Source: an uncultured Selenomonadales bacterium | GTDB taxonomy: Bacteria > Bacillota > Negativicutes > Acidaminococcales > Acidaminococcaceae | Length of the DNA stretch: 64,000 nucleotides | Direction of reading: 5' to 3' | Assembly (NCBI GenBank): GCA_900315925.1 | Contig: ONAV01000010.1 | Coordinates: forward strand, 1-64,000 | Shown: in pieces, positions 43,392-53,179 of the stretch | How the letters are laid out: each line of letters starts with the position of its first letter | How positions within the stretch are numbered: position 1 is the stretch's first letter | The notes under the pieces: model-generated | Told to the model about the DNA's origin: nothing | The model's database searches: none | Seen by the model: only the letters and a program-made list of their open reading frames with translations | Made by a program: the position numbers and the translations under genes

Positions 43392-45380
43392 TTACTCTTT
43401 CTTCCCTCTTATAAACTGCAATGCTCCGATTACCGCCAGGCAAATCAGGCCTGCAAAATCGGTAAACATCCCCGGATAAAGCATAGCCGGCGCCGCGGCC
43501 ACCAGAATAATCCGTTCCAGCACATTACATTTCTGCACCAGCCAGCCTTCCAGTCCGGCCACCAGGGCAATGGTTCCCACACTGGCAGTGAACACAGTCC
43601 ATAAGGTTGTCGTCAGCGCTGCGTTTGGATCTACCCCAATCAAAAGCACCGGGTTATCCAGGAAAAAGAAAGGAATGATAAAACCGATCAGCCCTAACCG
43701 CACAGCCCACAGCCCCGTCTTCGTCTGGTCGGAACCAGCGATACCGGAAGCCACATAGGCACTCATGGCAACCGGCGGGGTGATGTTGGACAGACAGGCA
43801 TAGATAAGGCAGAACAGATGAGAAGTAATCGCCAGCACGCCGGCCTTGATCAGCACCGGAACCGCCACCGCCTGCACGATTACATAAGCGGCCACGCCGG
43901 GCACGCCCATTCCCAGGATTGTGGACATGATCATGACCAGAAGGCCCGTCACATAAATATTGTCGTTGTTAATTACATTCAGGATCAGGTAACCCATGTT
44001 GAGACCCATGCTGGTGAGGGTCACCGTGCCGATGATGACACCGATGATGACGCAGCAGACGCCAACGGAGATGGCGCCCTTGGCCCCTTCCACCGTGGCT
44101 TCGATAATCTTGCTCCAGGTCATGCGGGTCTCTTTCCGGATCCAGCTGGCCCCGATGGTAGCAAAGATAGCAATGACCGCAGCATACAAAGGCGTGTAAC
44201 CCGCAAACATGAGGGCAATCAATACAACCAGGGGAATCACCAGATGTCCCTGCTCCCGGATTACTTTCATCGCATCGGGAATGTTTTCCTTTGACAGACC
44301 CGAAAGCCCCAGCCGTTTTGCTTCAAAGTGTACAGACATCAACAGCCCCAGATAATACAGGAAAGCCGGCATGATCGCCGCCAGCATGACCTTCGTATAA
44401 CTCAGGTTCAAAAATTCCGCCATAACAAAGCCGACCGCGCCCATAATAGGAGGACAGAACTGTCCACCGGTAGAAGCTACCGCTTCCACCGCCCCGGCAA
44501 ATTCCTTCCGGTACCCGGTCCGCTTCATCAGAGGAATGGTTATGGTTCCCGTCGTCGCCACGTTGGCAATGGCGGAACCGTTGATCATACCCATGAGGGC
44601 AGAGGCCACTACCGCCACCTTTGCCGGACCGCCGGGGGTCTGGCCTACTAATGTGAGGGAAAAATCGTTAATGAATTTGGAAAAACCGCTGTGTTTTAGG
44701 AACGCTCCAAACACAACAAAGAGGAAAATGTACGTAGCCGACACACCGATACCGGTGCCCAGCACACCCTGGGTCCCCCAGAACTGAGTGATCAGCACCC
44801 GCTTCAGGGTAAAGCCGTTATGTCCCAACAGCCCCGGCAGAAATGCGCCGAACCAGTTGTACCCCAAAAAAATCAGTGCCAGCAGCGCCAGATTGCCGGA
44901 TGCCCTTCGGGCCGCCTCAAACACCACCAGCAGCGCCACCGCCGCAATGCCTACCTCAAAGGAATCCACCCGTCCCCCCGTCTGGGCAATGCGGGTGAAA
45001 TTCATAATCAGGTAACCGAAAGAACCGGCGCCCAGTAAAATCAGAAGCATATCCCAAACCGGCGGCAAATTCCGCACACGCTTTTCTTTTTTGTATGTAG
45101 GAAACAGCAGAAATGTAAACAGCAGCAAAAAGATACAGTGAAACGCCCGCAGGTTAATAGCACTGATCGCGCCCAGCGTTGTAAAATACAGCTGGAATAC
45201 CGTCCAGACGCAGAGCAGTACGACCAATATTTTACTCATAGGACCGATATAGGTCCGCATACGGGAGTCCGCTTCCTTTTCTTCCAGTAATTCCTGCGCC
45301 TTTTTGTCCAGCTCTTTCTGCAGCTGTGCTTCACTCGTTACGGTATCAGGATTTACGGCAGCTTTCTCTTTCCCCTGCAT
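43392..45380 (-). CDS. TAXI TRAP transporter, fused 4TM/12TM permease
   Basis: 662 residues, start MQGKEKAAVNPDTV after GAGGGGA; an upstream start lacks a ribosome site. The N-terminal cytoplasmic part contains a coiled stretch (EKELDKKAQELLEEKEA-like). Then come the small (DctQ-like) and large (DctM-like) subunits in one chain, with many helices and the family motifs FGAFLKHSGFSKFIND, GMINGSAIANVATTGTITIP and GMGVPGVAAYV. Such permeases use a sodium gradient to import ligands delivered by the receptor at 42067. No frameshift is seen. Confidence 0.92.
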   Translation of the reverse strand: MQGKEKAAVNPDTVTSEAQLQKELDKKAQELLEEKEADSRMRTYIGPMSKILVVLLCVWTVFQLYFTTLGAISAINLRAFHCIFLLLFTFLLFPTYKKEKRVRNLPPVWDMLLILLGAGSFGYLIMNFTRIAQTGGRVDSFEVGIAAVALLVVFEAARRASGNLALLALIFLGYNWFGAFLPGLLGHNGFTLKRVLITQFWGTQGVLGTGIGVSATYIFLFVVFGAFLKHSGFSKFINDFSLTLVGQTPGGPAKVAVVASALMGMINGSAIANVATTGTITIPLMKRTGYRKEFAGAVEAVASTGGQFCPPIMGAVGFVMAEFLNLSYTKVMLAAIMPAFLYYLGLLMSVHFEAKRLGLSGLSKENIPDAMKVIREQGHLVIPLVVLIALMFAGYTPLYAAVIAIFATIGASWIRKETRMTWSKIIEATVEGAKGAISVGVCCVIIGVIIGTVTLTSMGLNMGYLILNVINNDNIYVTGLLVMIMSTILGMGVPGVAAYVIVQAVAVPVLIKAGVLAITSHLFCLIYACLSNITPPVAMSAYVASGIAGSDQTKTGLWAVRLGLIGFIIPFFFLDNPVLLIGVDPNAALTTTLWTVFTASVGTIALVAGLEGWLVQKCNVLERIILVAAAPAMLYPGMFTDFAGLICLAVIGALQFIRGKKE

Positions 45381-45458
45381 AAAACACAATCCCCTCTTCC
45401 ACACACCGGCCGGCTTCCGGAAAGCCGTTCCTCCGAAAACTTCCCGGTTAAACACGCG

Positions 45459-46856
45459 TCAGTTAAACACGCCAAAAGCCTGTAAGAATAATACAAACAG
45501 CAGTACCGGCGTAACATATTTGACCATGACCCGGTACATGCCTTTACGCCCAAATGTATATTTCCCCTGCTCGATTTCTTCAATGATCCAGTCCGCTCCC
45601 ACAACCCAGCCGATCAGCAGGCATTCGCCAATGGCCACCAGCGGCATGAACACGATATTACTGATATAATCCATCAGATCCAGAATCTGGGCCACCGCGC
45701 CGTTAGGCAGCGGCAGTTCGAAATAGGCCACATTATAGCCCAGACATACGATGATACCGCCGATCAGGGCATACAGGCCAATCAGCAGCGTAGCCTTGGA
45801 GCGCTCCCAGTGGAACCGGTCCATAAAGCTCGCTACGATAGCTTCCTGTACCGACATGGCGGAAGTCAGCGCCGCAAAGGTTACCATGACGAAGAAAACA
45901 ATTCCCACAACCGTCCCGGCAGAGCCCATGGCAGCAAACACCTTAGGCAGGGAGATAAACATCAGCGACGGACCAGCGGACATACCTTCCTTACCCATAA
46001 AAGTGTAGACAGCCGGAATAATCATGACACCGGCCAGAAACGCAGCCAGGGTGTCAAACAGTTCAATGTGATTGATAGACTGGCTCAGGTCCACATCTTT
46101 TTTTGCGTAGGAGCCGTAGGCAACCATAATGCCCATCGCAACCGAAATGGAATAAAACAGCTGTCCCATGGCATCCATCAGTACATTCAGAAATTTGCTG
46201 AAGGTAACACCGTCCAGATTGGGAACTGTGTATATCAGAAACCCTTCCCACCCCGTGCGCGTCACGCCGGACGCATCAGTATAGCTTAACGTGAGAGAGT
46301 ACAGCGATACCCCGATGATCATAAGGAAAAAAATCGGCATCAATACTTTGGAATACTTTTCAATCCCCTGTTCCACGCCAAGATAAATAATAAATACAAC
46401 CGCCGCCATAAAAATCGCAAACCAGAAAATCGGCTCCCAGGTACTGGTGATAAAGCCGGTAAAATATTTATCCCCCGCAGCTGCCAGACCGGCGCCGCTG
46501 ACAAATGCCGCCAGATACTTTAACACCCAGCCGCCGATGACACAATAGTACGGCAAAATCAAAACCGGCACCATACAGGCCAGCACACCGATGACAAAGC
46601 CCCGCTTATCCATCAGGGTATACGCCGTTAACGGACCCTGCCGGGTTTTACGCCCGATGGCAATTTCCGAAGACAGCAGTGTATAACCAAACGTTGCAAC
46701 CAGCAACAGGTAACAAACCAAAAACAAACCGCCGCCGTCGCGGGCCGCCAGAAACGGAAACCGCCAGATATTTCCCAGGCCAATGGCACTGGCCGCCGAA
46801 GCCAGAACAAAACCAAGCGTTCCCGTAAAATTATTTCTTTCCTTTTCCTGATTCAA
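45459..46856 (-). CDS. Sodium:neurotransmitter (NSS) family symporter
   Basis: About 465 residues. The frame opens at TTG 46871, but the run GGGGGA lies best for the TTG at 46856. The first helix LGFVLASAASAIGLGNIWRF carries the sodium- and substrate-binding NIWRFP signature of NSS transporters such as LeuT and MhsT. Twelve hydrophobic segments follow. Substrates of bacterial members are amino acids, often Trp, Tyr or Leu. It lies upstream of the TRAP permease in the same direction, 78 bases apart, so they may share a transcript. Confidence 0.9.
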   Translation of the reverse strand: MNQEKERNNFTGTLGFVLASAASAIGLGNIWRFPFLAARDGGGLFLVCYLLLVATFGYTLLSSEIAIGRKTRQGPLTAYTLMDKRGFVIGVLACMVPVLILPYYCVIGGWVLKYLAAFVSGAGLAAAGDKYFTGFITSTWEPIFWFAIFMAAVVFIIYLGVEQGIEKYSKVLMPIFFLMIIGVSLYSLTLSYTDASGVTRTGWEGFLIYTVPNLDGVTFSKFLNVLMDAMGQLFYSISVAMGIMVAYGSYAKKDVDLSQSINHIELFDTLAAFLAGVMIIPAVYTFMGKEGMSAGPSLMFISLPKVFAAMGSAGTVVGIVFFVMVTFAALTSAMSVQEAIVASFMDRFHWERSKATLLIGLYALIGGIIVCLGYNVAYFELPLPNGAVAQILDLMDYISNIVFMPLVAIGECLLIGWVVGADWIIEEIEQGKYTFGRKGMYRVMVKYVTPVLLFVLFLQAFGVFN

Positions 46857-47034
46857 ATGAATGTCCCCCAAGTCTCTAAAATGAATTTTGTGCCAATGTT
46901 TTCACGAGTATGTCACAATAATAATGTTCATTATAATATGAAATTCGCTTTAAAGCAACTTATAATTAGATAGAAAACGCCATTTCAGCATGGTTGTGTA
47001 TAGAAAAATCTCCGTTGCCGGCCAAACTAAAAAA

Positions 47035-47074
47035 ACGCTTTCAGACGTTACCATAAACGCAAGCCTGAAAGCGT
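47035..47074 (-). terminator. Terminator after the DUF3298 gene
   Basis: ACGCTTTCAG and CTGAAAGCGT form a 10-bp stem, with a T-run on the minus strand, just past the stop at 47100. Confidence 0.7.
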
Positions 47075-47099
47075 AACTATCATACGTGAAAACTGCGGG

Positions 47100-47882
47100 T
47101 CATTTCAAATACTTTTCATTGAACAGCTTTTCGTTCCCCTTAAAGGGAATGAAGGCCTCAACCGGTCCCATTACGGCTGGCCCCAGAGTATCCGGCGGGA
47201 AGATCATGGTAATTCCTTCAGTACCCCAGGTCCATTTCAGAGGCGGTTCTCCGGCATAATCCCTTTGGAACAGATTGTCCACAACGGCCTTGTAGTTATC
47301 GTAATAAAACAGCTGCCGCTCCTTTTTAACCTTTTCCAGGGCCGGCTTCACATACTTATCACGGAACTCGTTCCGTTTGCCGGGAGCCAGCGCGTCGTCC
47401 ATCGTTATGAAATTGCCGGTCACCGGGTCAAAGTTGTAGGTAAAGATATCGGTGTTCGGATGAGCCCCGCCCCTGCTCTGATAATACTCTACGTAGAGGC
47501 TCAGAATGTTCCGGTCCAGATATCTCTGCCAGATTCTTTCTTCCAGCAGGAAATACATATAATCTTCCGGGCGGTGCATTTTCAGTTCCACCGCATCCTT
47601 GTAATCTTCCTTTGCTTCGTCTGTCATACGGTAACTCCACTCCTGGTTATGCACCTGCTCCAGCTTTTTTGCCAGGGCCGGAAATTCGTCCGCATTCTCC
47701 ACGACCAGGCGGGTGTAATCGGTGACGATACAGACCTGTCCCTGCGGTGTCCGATACTCCTTTTTCTGCTGTTCCATTTTTATGGAAGGAAGTACTCCCG
47801 CCGCCGGCGGTTCCGCAAAACAGGGTAACGCAGCACTTAGCATCAGGAACGTAGTAATAAGAGTGACGATTATTTTTTTCAA
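47100..47882 (-). CDS. Secreted DUF3298/RsiV-like protein
   Basis: 260 residues, start MKKIIVTLITTFLMLSAAL after AGGAGG. A signal peptide ends near PCFAEPP. The mature part has the DUF4163/DUF3298 plan: KEYRTPQGQVCIVTDYTRL, then LYVEYYQSRGGAHPNTDIF, NFDPVTGNFITMDDAL and WGTEGITMIFPPDTLGP. In RsiV this fold binds lysozyme outside the membrane; here there is no membrane anchor or sigma-binding part, so the role is unknown. It is a single gene with its own terminator. Confidence 0.75.
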   Translation of the reverse strand: MKKIIVTLITTFLMLSAALPCFAEPPAAGVLPSIKMEQQKKEYRTPQGQVCIVTDYTRLVVENADEFPALAKKLEQVHNQEWSYRMTDEAKEDYKDAVELKMHRPEDYMYFLLEERIWQRYLDRNILSLYVEYYQSRGGAHPNTDIFTYNFDPVTGNFITMDDALAPGKRNEFRDKYVKPALEKVKKERQLFYYDNYKAVVDNLFQRDYAGEPPLKWTWGTEGITMIFPPDTLGPAVMGPVEAFIPFKGNEKLFNEKYLK

Positions 47883-48180
47883 GATACAGCACCTCCTAAG
47901 ATAACATAATAACAGAATCGCTGTTCCAAAAATCCGGGTTCCTTATAGCGCTTCCGGTAATTCTCTCAAAAGCAATCACACAATAACCGCTGATAATTTA
48001 TTATAGCTATTTTAACACAGATATCTTATAATATAAATATGATATATCCGCAAATTTCTTTGTCCTAAAAATTAAGGAGACGCTGCTCCATCCGGCTTCG
48101 CTTACTGAAAGCCCACAGTCCATGGAATCAGTCCTGCCTGCACAAGACAACGATCCCAGAGAAAGGAGAGAAACCGTCCT

Positions 48181-49404
48181 ATGAAACGACTGCTGACCTT
48201 CTGCCTGGCAATCCTTTTCTGTCTGTCCTTTTCCGGATGTTATCTGGATGACTTCACTTCCTCCGAACAGGACAAACAGTACGACAGCGCCATAAAAATT
48301 TTTAAAGAATACCTTGCCAAAACGGATCCCAACGCAAAAATCAAAGAGGTTTCCAGCGTGAAGTACCTGGGCGAGAACCACCAGCTGCAACTAACGGAAT
48401 TTGTAAGCGGCGAATACCAGTCCGGCAGCAAAAAGCTGAAGTTCGCCGTCAACACAAAAACCGGAGACATCTATACCTCCGAACGGGCTGATTTATACGC
48501 GGAAAAAACAACCGCTCTGGTCAACGACATGCTGGGGCTGCAATGGACCGCGGTAAAACCGGAGGTTCACATCTCGTCCCGGGTGGATATGCACGGCAAA
48601 AAGCCGCCAATCGGGGGCAGCAACGAAGACAGCGAACTCAGTGGCGTGCTTCCCGTTACAATCAAGGACATGGACGCCTTTGCCAAAGACTCTTTCAAAA
48701 ACAAAAATTATTCTGTCTCCCTGCATTTTATCTACACCGGGGCTCCCTTGCGCCGGGCGGTGATGGAAATGACGGCGGAACAATTCGGTAGCCGCGTGCG
48801 CCTGGACCTGCAGCGTTTCCCGGACTCCCTGCAAAAAGACGTGAAAGCGGCCAGCCGCGCTGCCTGGGGCGAGAACCCACGGTGGCCGGTGAACGGGCAC
48901 GACTCCCTGGCCGTTGAATCCCTGACAATCCACGGAAGCGACAAACTTGAACACAAACAGTGGCAGGACTACAAAGGCAAAGCGCCCTTTACCATCCACT
49001 ACCCTGCCCGTACCCTTGTGCGGGAAAAACAGAAAGACAGTTCTTATAAAGAACAGGAAAGCCGTTTCGACATAGCCCGCGACATGCAGATTAAACAAAA
49101 CGGAAAGGCGTTTGAATTTGTCACAACCAACAACCGCAAAGTTAAATTCTTTGTCTTTATGGACAGCCTGACCCCGGCCGATAACGTAACCGCCATCGCA
49201 GCACGCAACCGAAAATTCCACGACGCCGCCTACAACGAATACGGGTGGCATCCCGTACTGGGGCGCTGGTGTGTCGGACAAAAAATACATAAAACAAACA
49301 GCCCCAACCAGATATACGCTATGCAAGAAGACGACCTGATCATCATCGGCAATGAAGGCCTGAACAAACTGAAACCCAAACAGAAAGAACCGGAGAAAAA
49401 ATAA
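48181..49404 (+). CDS. Lipoprotein of unknown function
   Basis: 407 residues, start MKRLLTFCLAILFC after AAAGGAGAG. A lipoprotein signal with lipobox LSFSGC (~15-20) anchors it in a membrane. The mature part has many Lys, Asp and Tyr residues and no repeats. No family is recognised. A similar short gene, also a lipoprotein, lies at 51831, but the two do not look alike. It is followed by the VWA gene 220 bases on. Confidence 0.7.
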   Translation: MKRLLTFCLAILFCLSFSGCYLDDFTSSEQDKQYDSAIKIFKEYLAKTDPNAKIKEVSSVKYLGENHQLQLTEFVSGEYQSGSKKLKFAVNTKTGDIYTSERADLYAEKTTALVNDMLGLQWTAVKPEVHISSRVDMHGKKPPIGGSNEDSELSGVLPVTIKDMDAFAKDSFKNKNYSVSLHFIYTGAPLRRAVMEMTAEQFGSRVRLDLQRFPDSLQKDVKAASRAAWGENPRWPVNGHDSLAVESLTIHGSDKLEHKQWQDYKGKAPFTIHYPARTLVREKQKDSSYKEQESRFDIARDMQIKQNGKAFEFVTTNNRKVKFFVFMDSLTPADNVTAIAARNRKFHDAAYNEYGWHPVLGRWCVGQKIHKTNSPNQIYAMQEDDLIIIGNEGLNKLKPKQKEPEKK

Positions 49405-49624
49405 TAGCGCAACCCTTTTCGGAAATTATAGAAAGTTTTCAAAACATTTCACAAGCCGGATTCAAAAACATAAATTTGACAAATTATGGGTTTATAATAG
49501 TTGTAATTGGGAAATAGGAAAAGCAGCTGCGTCATGAAAGGCATGCCCTGATGACAGCGTAATCTGCTTCCGTTTTATCTGAAGTTTTATAAATCAGCCA
49601 GTTACTGCACGGGAGGAATTAATC

Positions 49625-50422
49625 ATGAAAAAAATAGCCATCATGTGTGCTGTTCTTCTGTCCATCGCCTGTTTCATGACAGCGTTTGCTGCTTCTTCTT
49701 CGAAAACGCCCCCAGTCAAGGGAGGCATTCCTGAAGGTACCAGGATTTATGCCGCTGAAACCACGGAAATCGAAGTACCTGCCGAACAGAAGAAAAAGGC
49801 TGAAAAGGCCACTTCCATGGACCTGGTGCTGATTTTGGACAAATCCGGTTCCATGTACGGCCTGGAAAAAGACACCATCGGCGGCTTCAACTCCATGCTG
49901 GACAAACAACGGGAAAGCAATCTGCCGGTGAAGGTTACCGCAGTCATGTTTAACAACGCGGTTTCCACCATTTACGAACGCACCGACCTGAACAAGGTGA
50001 AAAACATCTCAGAAAAAGAATATACCCCCCAGGGCACCACAGCCCTGCTGGACGCCGTAGGCAACACACTGTCCCAGCTGAAGACCCTGCCCGACATCGA
50101 TGCCAAAGGCAACAAAGTGCTGGTGGTCATCACCACGGACGGCAAGGAAAACGCCTCCAAAGAATGGACCTACGCCAAAGTAAAAGCGCTGATTTCCGAA
50201 CTGCAGAAAAAGAATTTTGAATTTGTCTTCTTAGGCGCCAACATCGACGCAGCCGCAGCTGCGCAGAACATCGGCATTAAAAAAGAAAATGCCGTAAAAT
50301 ACAAAAATACCAAAACCGGCGTAAAGGCCAACTTCCGGGCCGTAAATGCCATGGTAGACGATTACGCAGCCGGCGAAATGAAAGCCGCAAGATGGAAGAA
50401 AGAAGTGGAAGAAGATAAATAA
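49625..50422 (+). CDS. Secreted VWA-domain protein
   Basis: 265 residues, start MKKIAIMCAVLLSIACFM after GGGAGGA. A signal peptide ends near AFAASSS. Residues ~65-240 form a von Willebrand A domain with the MIDAS motif DKSGS (~73-77), a Thr in YTPQGTTALLD and an Asp in TTDGKE. VWA domains bind partners through a metal ion. The C-terminal tail is helical and charged. It is monocistronic and has its own terminator. Confidence 0.8.
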   Translation: MKKIAIMCAVLLSIACFMTAFAASSSKTPPVKGGIPEGTRIYAAETTEIEVPAEQKKKAEKATSMDLVLILDKSGSMYGLEKDTIGGFNSMLDKQRESNLPVKVTAVMFNNAVSTIYERTDLNKVKNISEKEYTPQGTTALLDAVGNTLSQLKTLPDIDAKGNKVLVVITTDGKENASKEWTYAKVKALISELQKKNFEFVFLGANIDAAAAAQNIGIKKENAVKYKNTKTGVKANFRAVNAMVDDYAAGEMKAARWKKEVEEDK

Positions 50423-50440
50423 AATATTGAAAAACGTGCT

Positions 50441-50454
50441 ATTTCCCGGGAAAT
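50441..50454. promoter_or_regulatory. Noc-binding-type site
   Basis: ATTTCCCGGGAAAT, a perfect match to the 14-bp Noc binding site known from Bacillus; the palindrome extends to CTATTTCCCGGGAAATAG. It lies directly after the VWA gene stop. Confidence 0.75.
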
Positions 50455-50460
50455 AGTTAA

Positions 50461-50500
50461 TCCGCCAAAGCGTCTTTACAAACTCTTTGGCGGATTTTTG
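50461..50500 (+). terminator. VWA gene terminator
   Basis: TCCGCCAAAG and CTTTGGCGGA form a 10-bp stem followed by TTTTTG. Confidence 0.75.
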
Positions 50501-50560
50501 TTTACAGAAAAACGATTCCTTTCCCACTCTTTAGTATCTTAATCCGGCTGACAGTTCAGT

Positions 50561-51481
50561 TTATTGATAATCAAACTTCCCGTCGTTCTTTTCTTCTAGT
50601 GCCTTAATCGCATGATAGGTGTATTCCGCAAAGGGAACCTCCAGCCCTTTTGCGGCCGCTTTTTCCATCAGCACCTTGCAGAACATGTCAATTTCCGTAT
50701 GATGTTTGGCTTCCAGATCCTGCAATGTGGAGAAGCGCGCCCTTTCCAGCCAGCGGGGACGGGTATTTTCCAGCGGGCCGTAGGAAATGCCGTAGGCTGC
50801 CGCCACCTTGCGGGCCTCCGCTTCCAGCCGGTCCCGGATAAAGCCCACGTGTTCACTGTCAAAGTAGGAAGCGTATCCCGTGCCCAGCACCGCCTGGGGC
50901 AAATTATAGGCAATATTTAAGGTAAATTTCAGCCACTGTTCCGAAATAATGTCTTCACAGAAATGGTAACGAAGCGGCGTTTTGGCAAGCAGCTCACGGA
51001 TGGCCAGCAGCCGTTCCGACTCTTCCCGGGAATCCTTTTCTCCCACAAACAGACCCGGCGTTTTCTCCGCATTAAACGTTACACTGTTACCCTTCCGTTC
51101 CGAGTTAATACGCATCAGGCTGTAGGCTATCCGTGCCGGATCAATTACCGTCCCGATAATCTCTTCACTGTCAATGCCGTTCAGCAGGCTGAGCACTGTG
51201 GTGTGGGGCGCCACCACCGTACGAATGTCTTCCAAGGCATCGTGCAATCCGTTATACTTTGTGGACACCAGCAACAGGTCTACGCCCTTTGCCTCCTCCG
51301 GTGTTTTTACTTTCGGTTTATAAATATTGTCATTGATGCAGAGCCCTTCCTTTTCCAGCCGTTCTTTCCGCTCCCCTTTGGCAATCAGGCAAAAATCGAT
51401 ATCCGGCGCAGCGGAAAAACCGTAGATAAAATAGGAACCAATCGCTCCCGCGCCAAGAATGGCAACCGTCTCAATCTTCAT
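50561..51481 (-). CDS. Ketopantoate reductase-like protein (ApbA/PanE family)
   Basis: 306 residues, start MKIETVAILGAGAIGSYF. The Rossmann fingerprint GAGAIGSYF, the VDLLLVSTKYNGL strand, the catalytic-type Lys (in STKYN) and the C-terminal helical domain (AKHHTEIDMFCKVL) fit PanE/ApbA. PanE reduces 2-dehydropantoate to pantoate with NADPH. A role in pantothenate synthesis fits the panC and panD genes 9 kb away. Paralogs with other substrates exist, so the assignment is not firm. Confidence 0.75.
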   Translation of the reverse strand: MKIETVAILGAGAIGSYFIYGFSAAPDIDFCLIAKGERKERLEKEGLCINDNIYKPKVKTPEEAKGVDLLLVSTKYNGLHDALEDIRTVVAPHTTVLSLLNGIDSEEIIGTVIDPARIAYSLMRINSERKGNSVTFNAEKTPGLFVGEKDSREESERLLAIRELLAKTPLRYHFCEDIISEQWLKFTLNIAYNLPQAVLGTGYASYFDSEHVGFIRDRLEAEARKVAAAYGISYGPLENTRPRWLERARFSTLQDLEAKHHTEIDMFCKVLMEKAAAKGLEVPFAEYTYHAIKALEEKNDGKFDYQ

Positions 51482-51830
51482 GCTCGTATTTCCCCTCCTG
51501 CAACTGATTTAAATTTAAGAAACACTGCTATCATTCGTCTGTACGCTGACCGGTGCTTTTTGCGACTGCCCTGAAAGCGCCTATACCAGCGTTTTTCATA
51601 CTATGCACCTTGTTACCATTATGTTATAAATTATTATAACATACTATCACGGCAAAAAGGCAAATCGCATAACAGCAACAAAGATAATTGAAACAAATCT
51701 TTCCTTTACTTTTTCTTTTTGATACAATAAACGTGTAAGGTAAATGTAACTCCGCTATCATCAAATGATAAGCAGAATTTATTGTATTGGAAATGTGTTA
51801 ATAAGAAAACGCAAACCGGGAGGTGTCATC
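51482..51830. other. Intergenic region
   Basis: 349 bases between the divergent PanE-like and lipoprotein genes. AT-rich in the middle. GATACAAT near 51721-51728 may be a -10 box for the plus strand. No hairpin, repeat or reading frame with a ribosome site is seen. Confidence 0.35.
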
Positions 51831-52859
51831 ATGCGATTCTGGAAATTCGGACTCTTTTTGCTGTTCTGCAGTCTGTTTGGCCTGCAGGGATGTACCGGGG
51901 CAGAAGATAAACCGGCGCAAAAACCGGAACAGAAACCGGATATATCCTTTACTCCCAGCGAGATACAGAAAAGCGAGATTTCATTTTTGCATAATAACTA
52001 TTGCTATGAGTTTATCATGGAACGGGACGGGGATAAAATCCTCTGCACCATGCGCACCATAAAATCAAGATTTAATCCTCCACCCCCCTCTTCCGGTTTT
52101 ACAGGAATGAAGCCGGGTACAGAGGCGCCGAAGAAAAATGAACGCATCTTTCCCCGGGGCTGCAGCTTTACTGTCAATGAAAAAGCACTGGCAGATCTTG
52201 ACCAGCTGTTGCAGAAGGGCGGAATCAATATCGCTGCCGCCACAACTGACTCTGCTGAAGTGAAACAGCTCCGTCTGCTTTATGTGGAATACAAGAACGG
52301 GAAACATATCACACTGAACCGGGCCGGCAAAGACAGTCCCTTCCGTAAAGAGGTTCCCGATGAAAAGCTGGCAGCGTTTATGGAACAGCTGGCCAAAGAC
52401 AACGGGCAAAAGCTCTATGACGGAACGGTAATGCTGGGGCAGCTTTTGCAGTGCCACTACAGCAGCGCCGGCAGTTCCAGCGGCGGACATCATTTTATTG
52501 ACCTGAGTCGCAAGAGTAAAACAGAAACTCTGTTCGAGAGTCGGTTCAAAGCCTGGCACAACTCACCGGAAAAAACACAGAACCGTATCATACCCGCGCA
52601 GATGATGGATGATATGGAAGCTCTGGGCCGGGAATACAAAATCGATACCTGGGAACCTTTCCGTGAAACCGATTTAATCGCCCTGGACGCTGCATCCGTA
52701 TCCATTTCCCTTTCCTACGGCAAGCCCTGGTCCTGGGTAAAATGGGACATGCGTATGGGACCTCATCATGAGTTTACCCGTCCCCAGTCGGAGTATTACC
52801 GCAAAATTTACAAACAGCTGCTGGATGAAGACAAAAAAGGGATAGATAAGTACTATTAA
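51831..52859 (+). CDS. Lipoprotein of unknown function
   Basis: 342 residues, start MRFWKFGLFLLFCSLFGLQG after GGGAGG; a longer frame from 51765 has no ribosome site. The lipobox LQGC gives a membrane anchor near residue 20. A Lys/Gln/Pro-rich spacer (EDKPAQKPEQKPD) separates it from a globular mature part with no recognised family. It is followed by a terminator and a convergent tRNA gene. Confidence 0.7.
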   Translation: MRFWKFGLFLLFCSLFGLQGCTGAEDKPAQKPEQKPDISFTPSEIQKSEISFLHNNYCYEFIMERDGDKILCTMRTIKSRFNPPPPSSGFTGMKPGTEAPKKNERIFPRGCSFTVNEKALADLDQLLQKGGINIAAATTDSAEVKQLRLLYVEYKNGKHITLNRAGKDSPFRKEVPDEKLAAFMEQLAKDNGQKLYDGTVMLGQLLQCHYSSAGSSSGGHHFIDLSRKSKTETLFESRFKAWHNSPEKTQNRIIPAQMMDDMEALGREYKIDTWEPFRETDLIALDAASVSISLSYGKPWSWVKWDMRMGPHHEFTRPQSEYYRKIYKQLLDEDKKGIDKYY

Positions 52860-52926
52860 TAAAAAAAGCAATGACGCTTTCAGACAGGTCATTGATAAGT
52901 CATTTTCAAAAGAAAAAAGGTATGAT

Positions 52927-52960
52927 AAAAGCGGCTCCCAATTTCTCGGGAACCGCTTGT
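52927..52960 (-). terminator. Terminator of tRNA-Thr
   Basis: On the minus strand AAGCGGTTCCC and GGGAGCCGCTT form an 11-bp stem followed by TTAT. It stands just past the tRNA 3' end. Confidence 0.75.
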
Positions 52961-52966
52961 TTTCTT

Positions 52967-53042
52967 TGGAGCCACTTATAGGATTTGAACCTACGACCCT
53001 CTCATTACGAATGAGATGCTCTGCCAGCTGAGCTAAAGTGGC
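52967..53042 (-). tRNA. tRNA-Thr (CGU)
   Basis: The minus strand gives a full 76-base cloverleaf starting GCCACTTTAGCTCAGC and ending in an encoded CCA (AGTGGCTCCA). The acceptor stem is GCCACTT/AAGTGGC. The anticodon loop is TTCGTAA, anticodon CGU, for ACG Thr codons. The T-arm is AGGTTCAAATCCT. A partial copy of this tRNA lies at 60113-60143. Confidence 0.95.
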
Positions 53043-53179
53043 AACTATGATAGTACTATATTATTATCCACATTTTTAGGTCATTCGTCAAGTGGTTTTT
53101 TATTATCATAAACAATTTTCGTTGTACAGCATGGGAATGCTTTTGGCTTCTTTATCTTTGATTTACCTTTTCTTTCGTT

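Noticed and set aside
49470..49510. Promoter TTGACA and TATAAT upstream of the VWA gene
   Set aside because: The two boxes are only 11 bases apart, too close for a housekeeping promoter.
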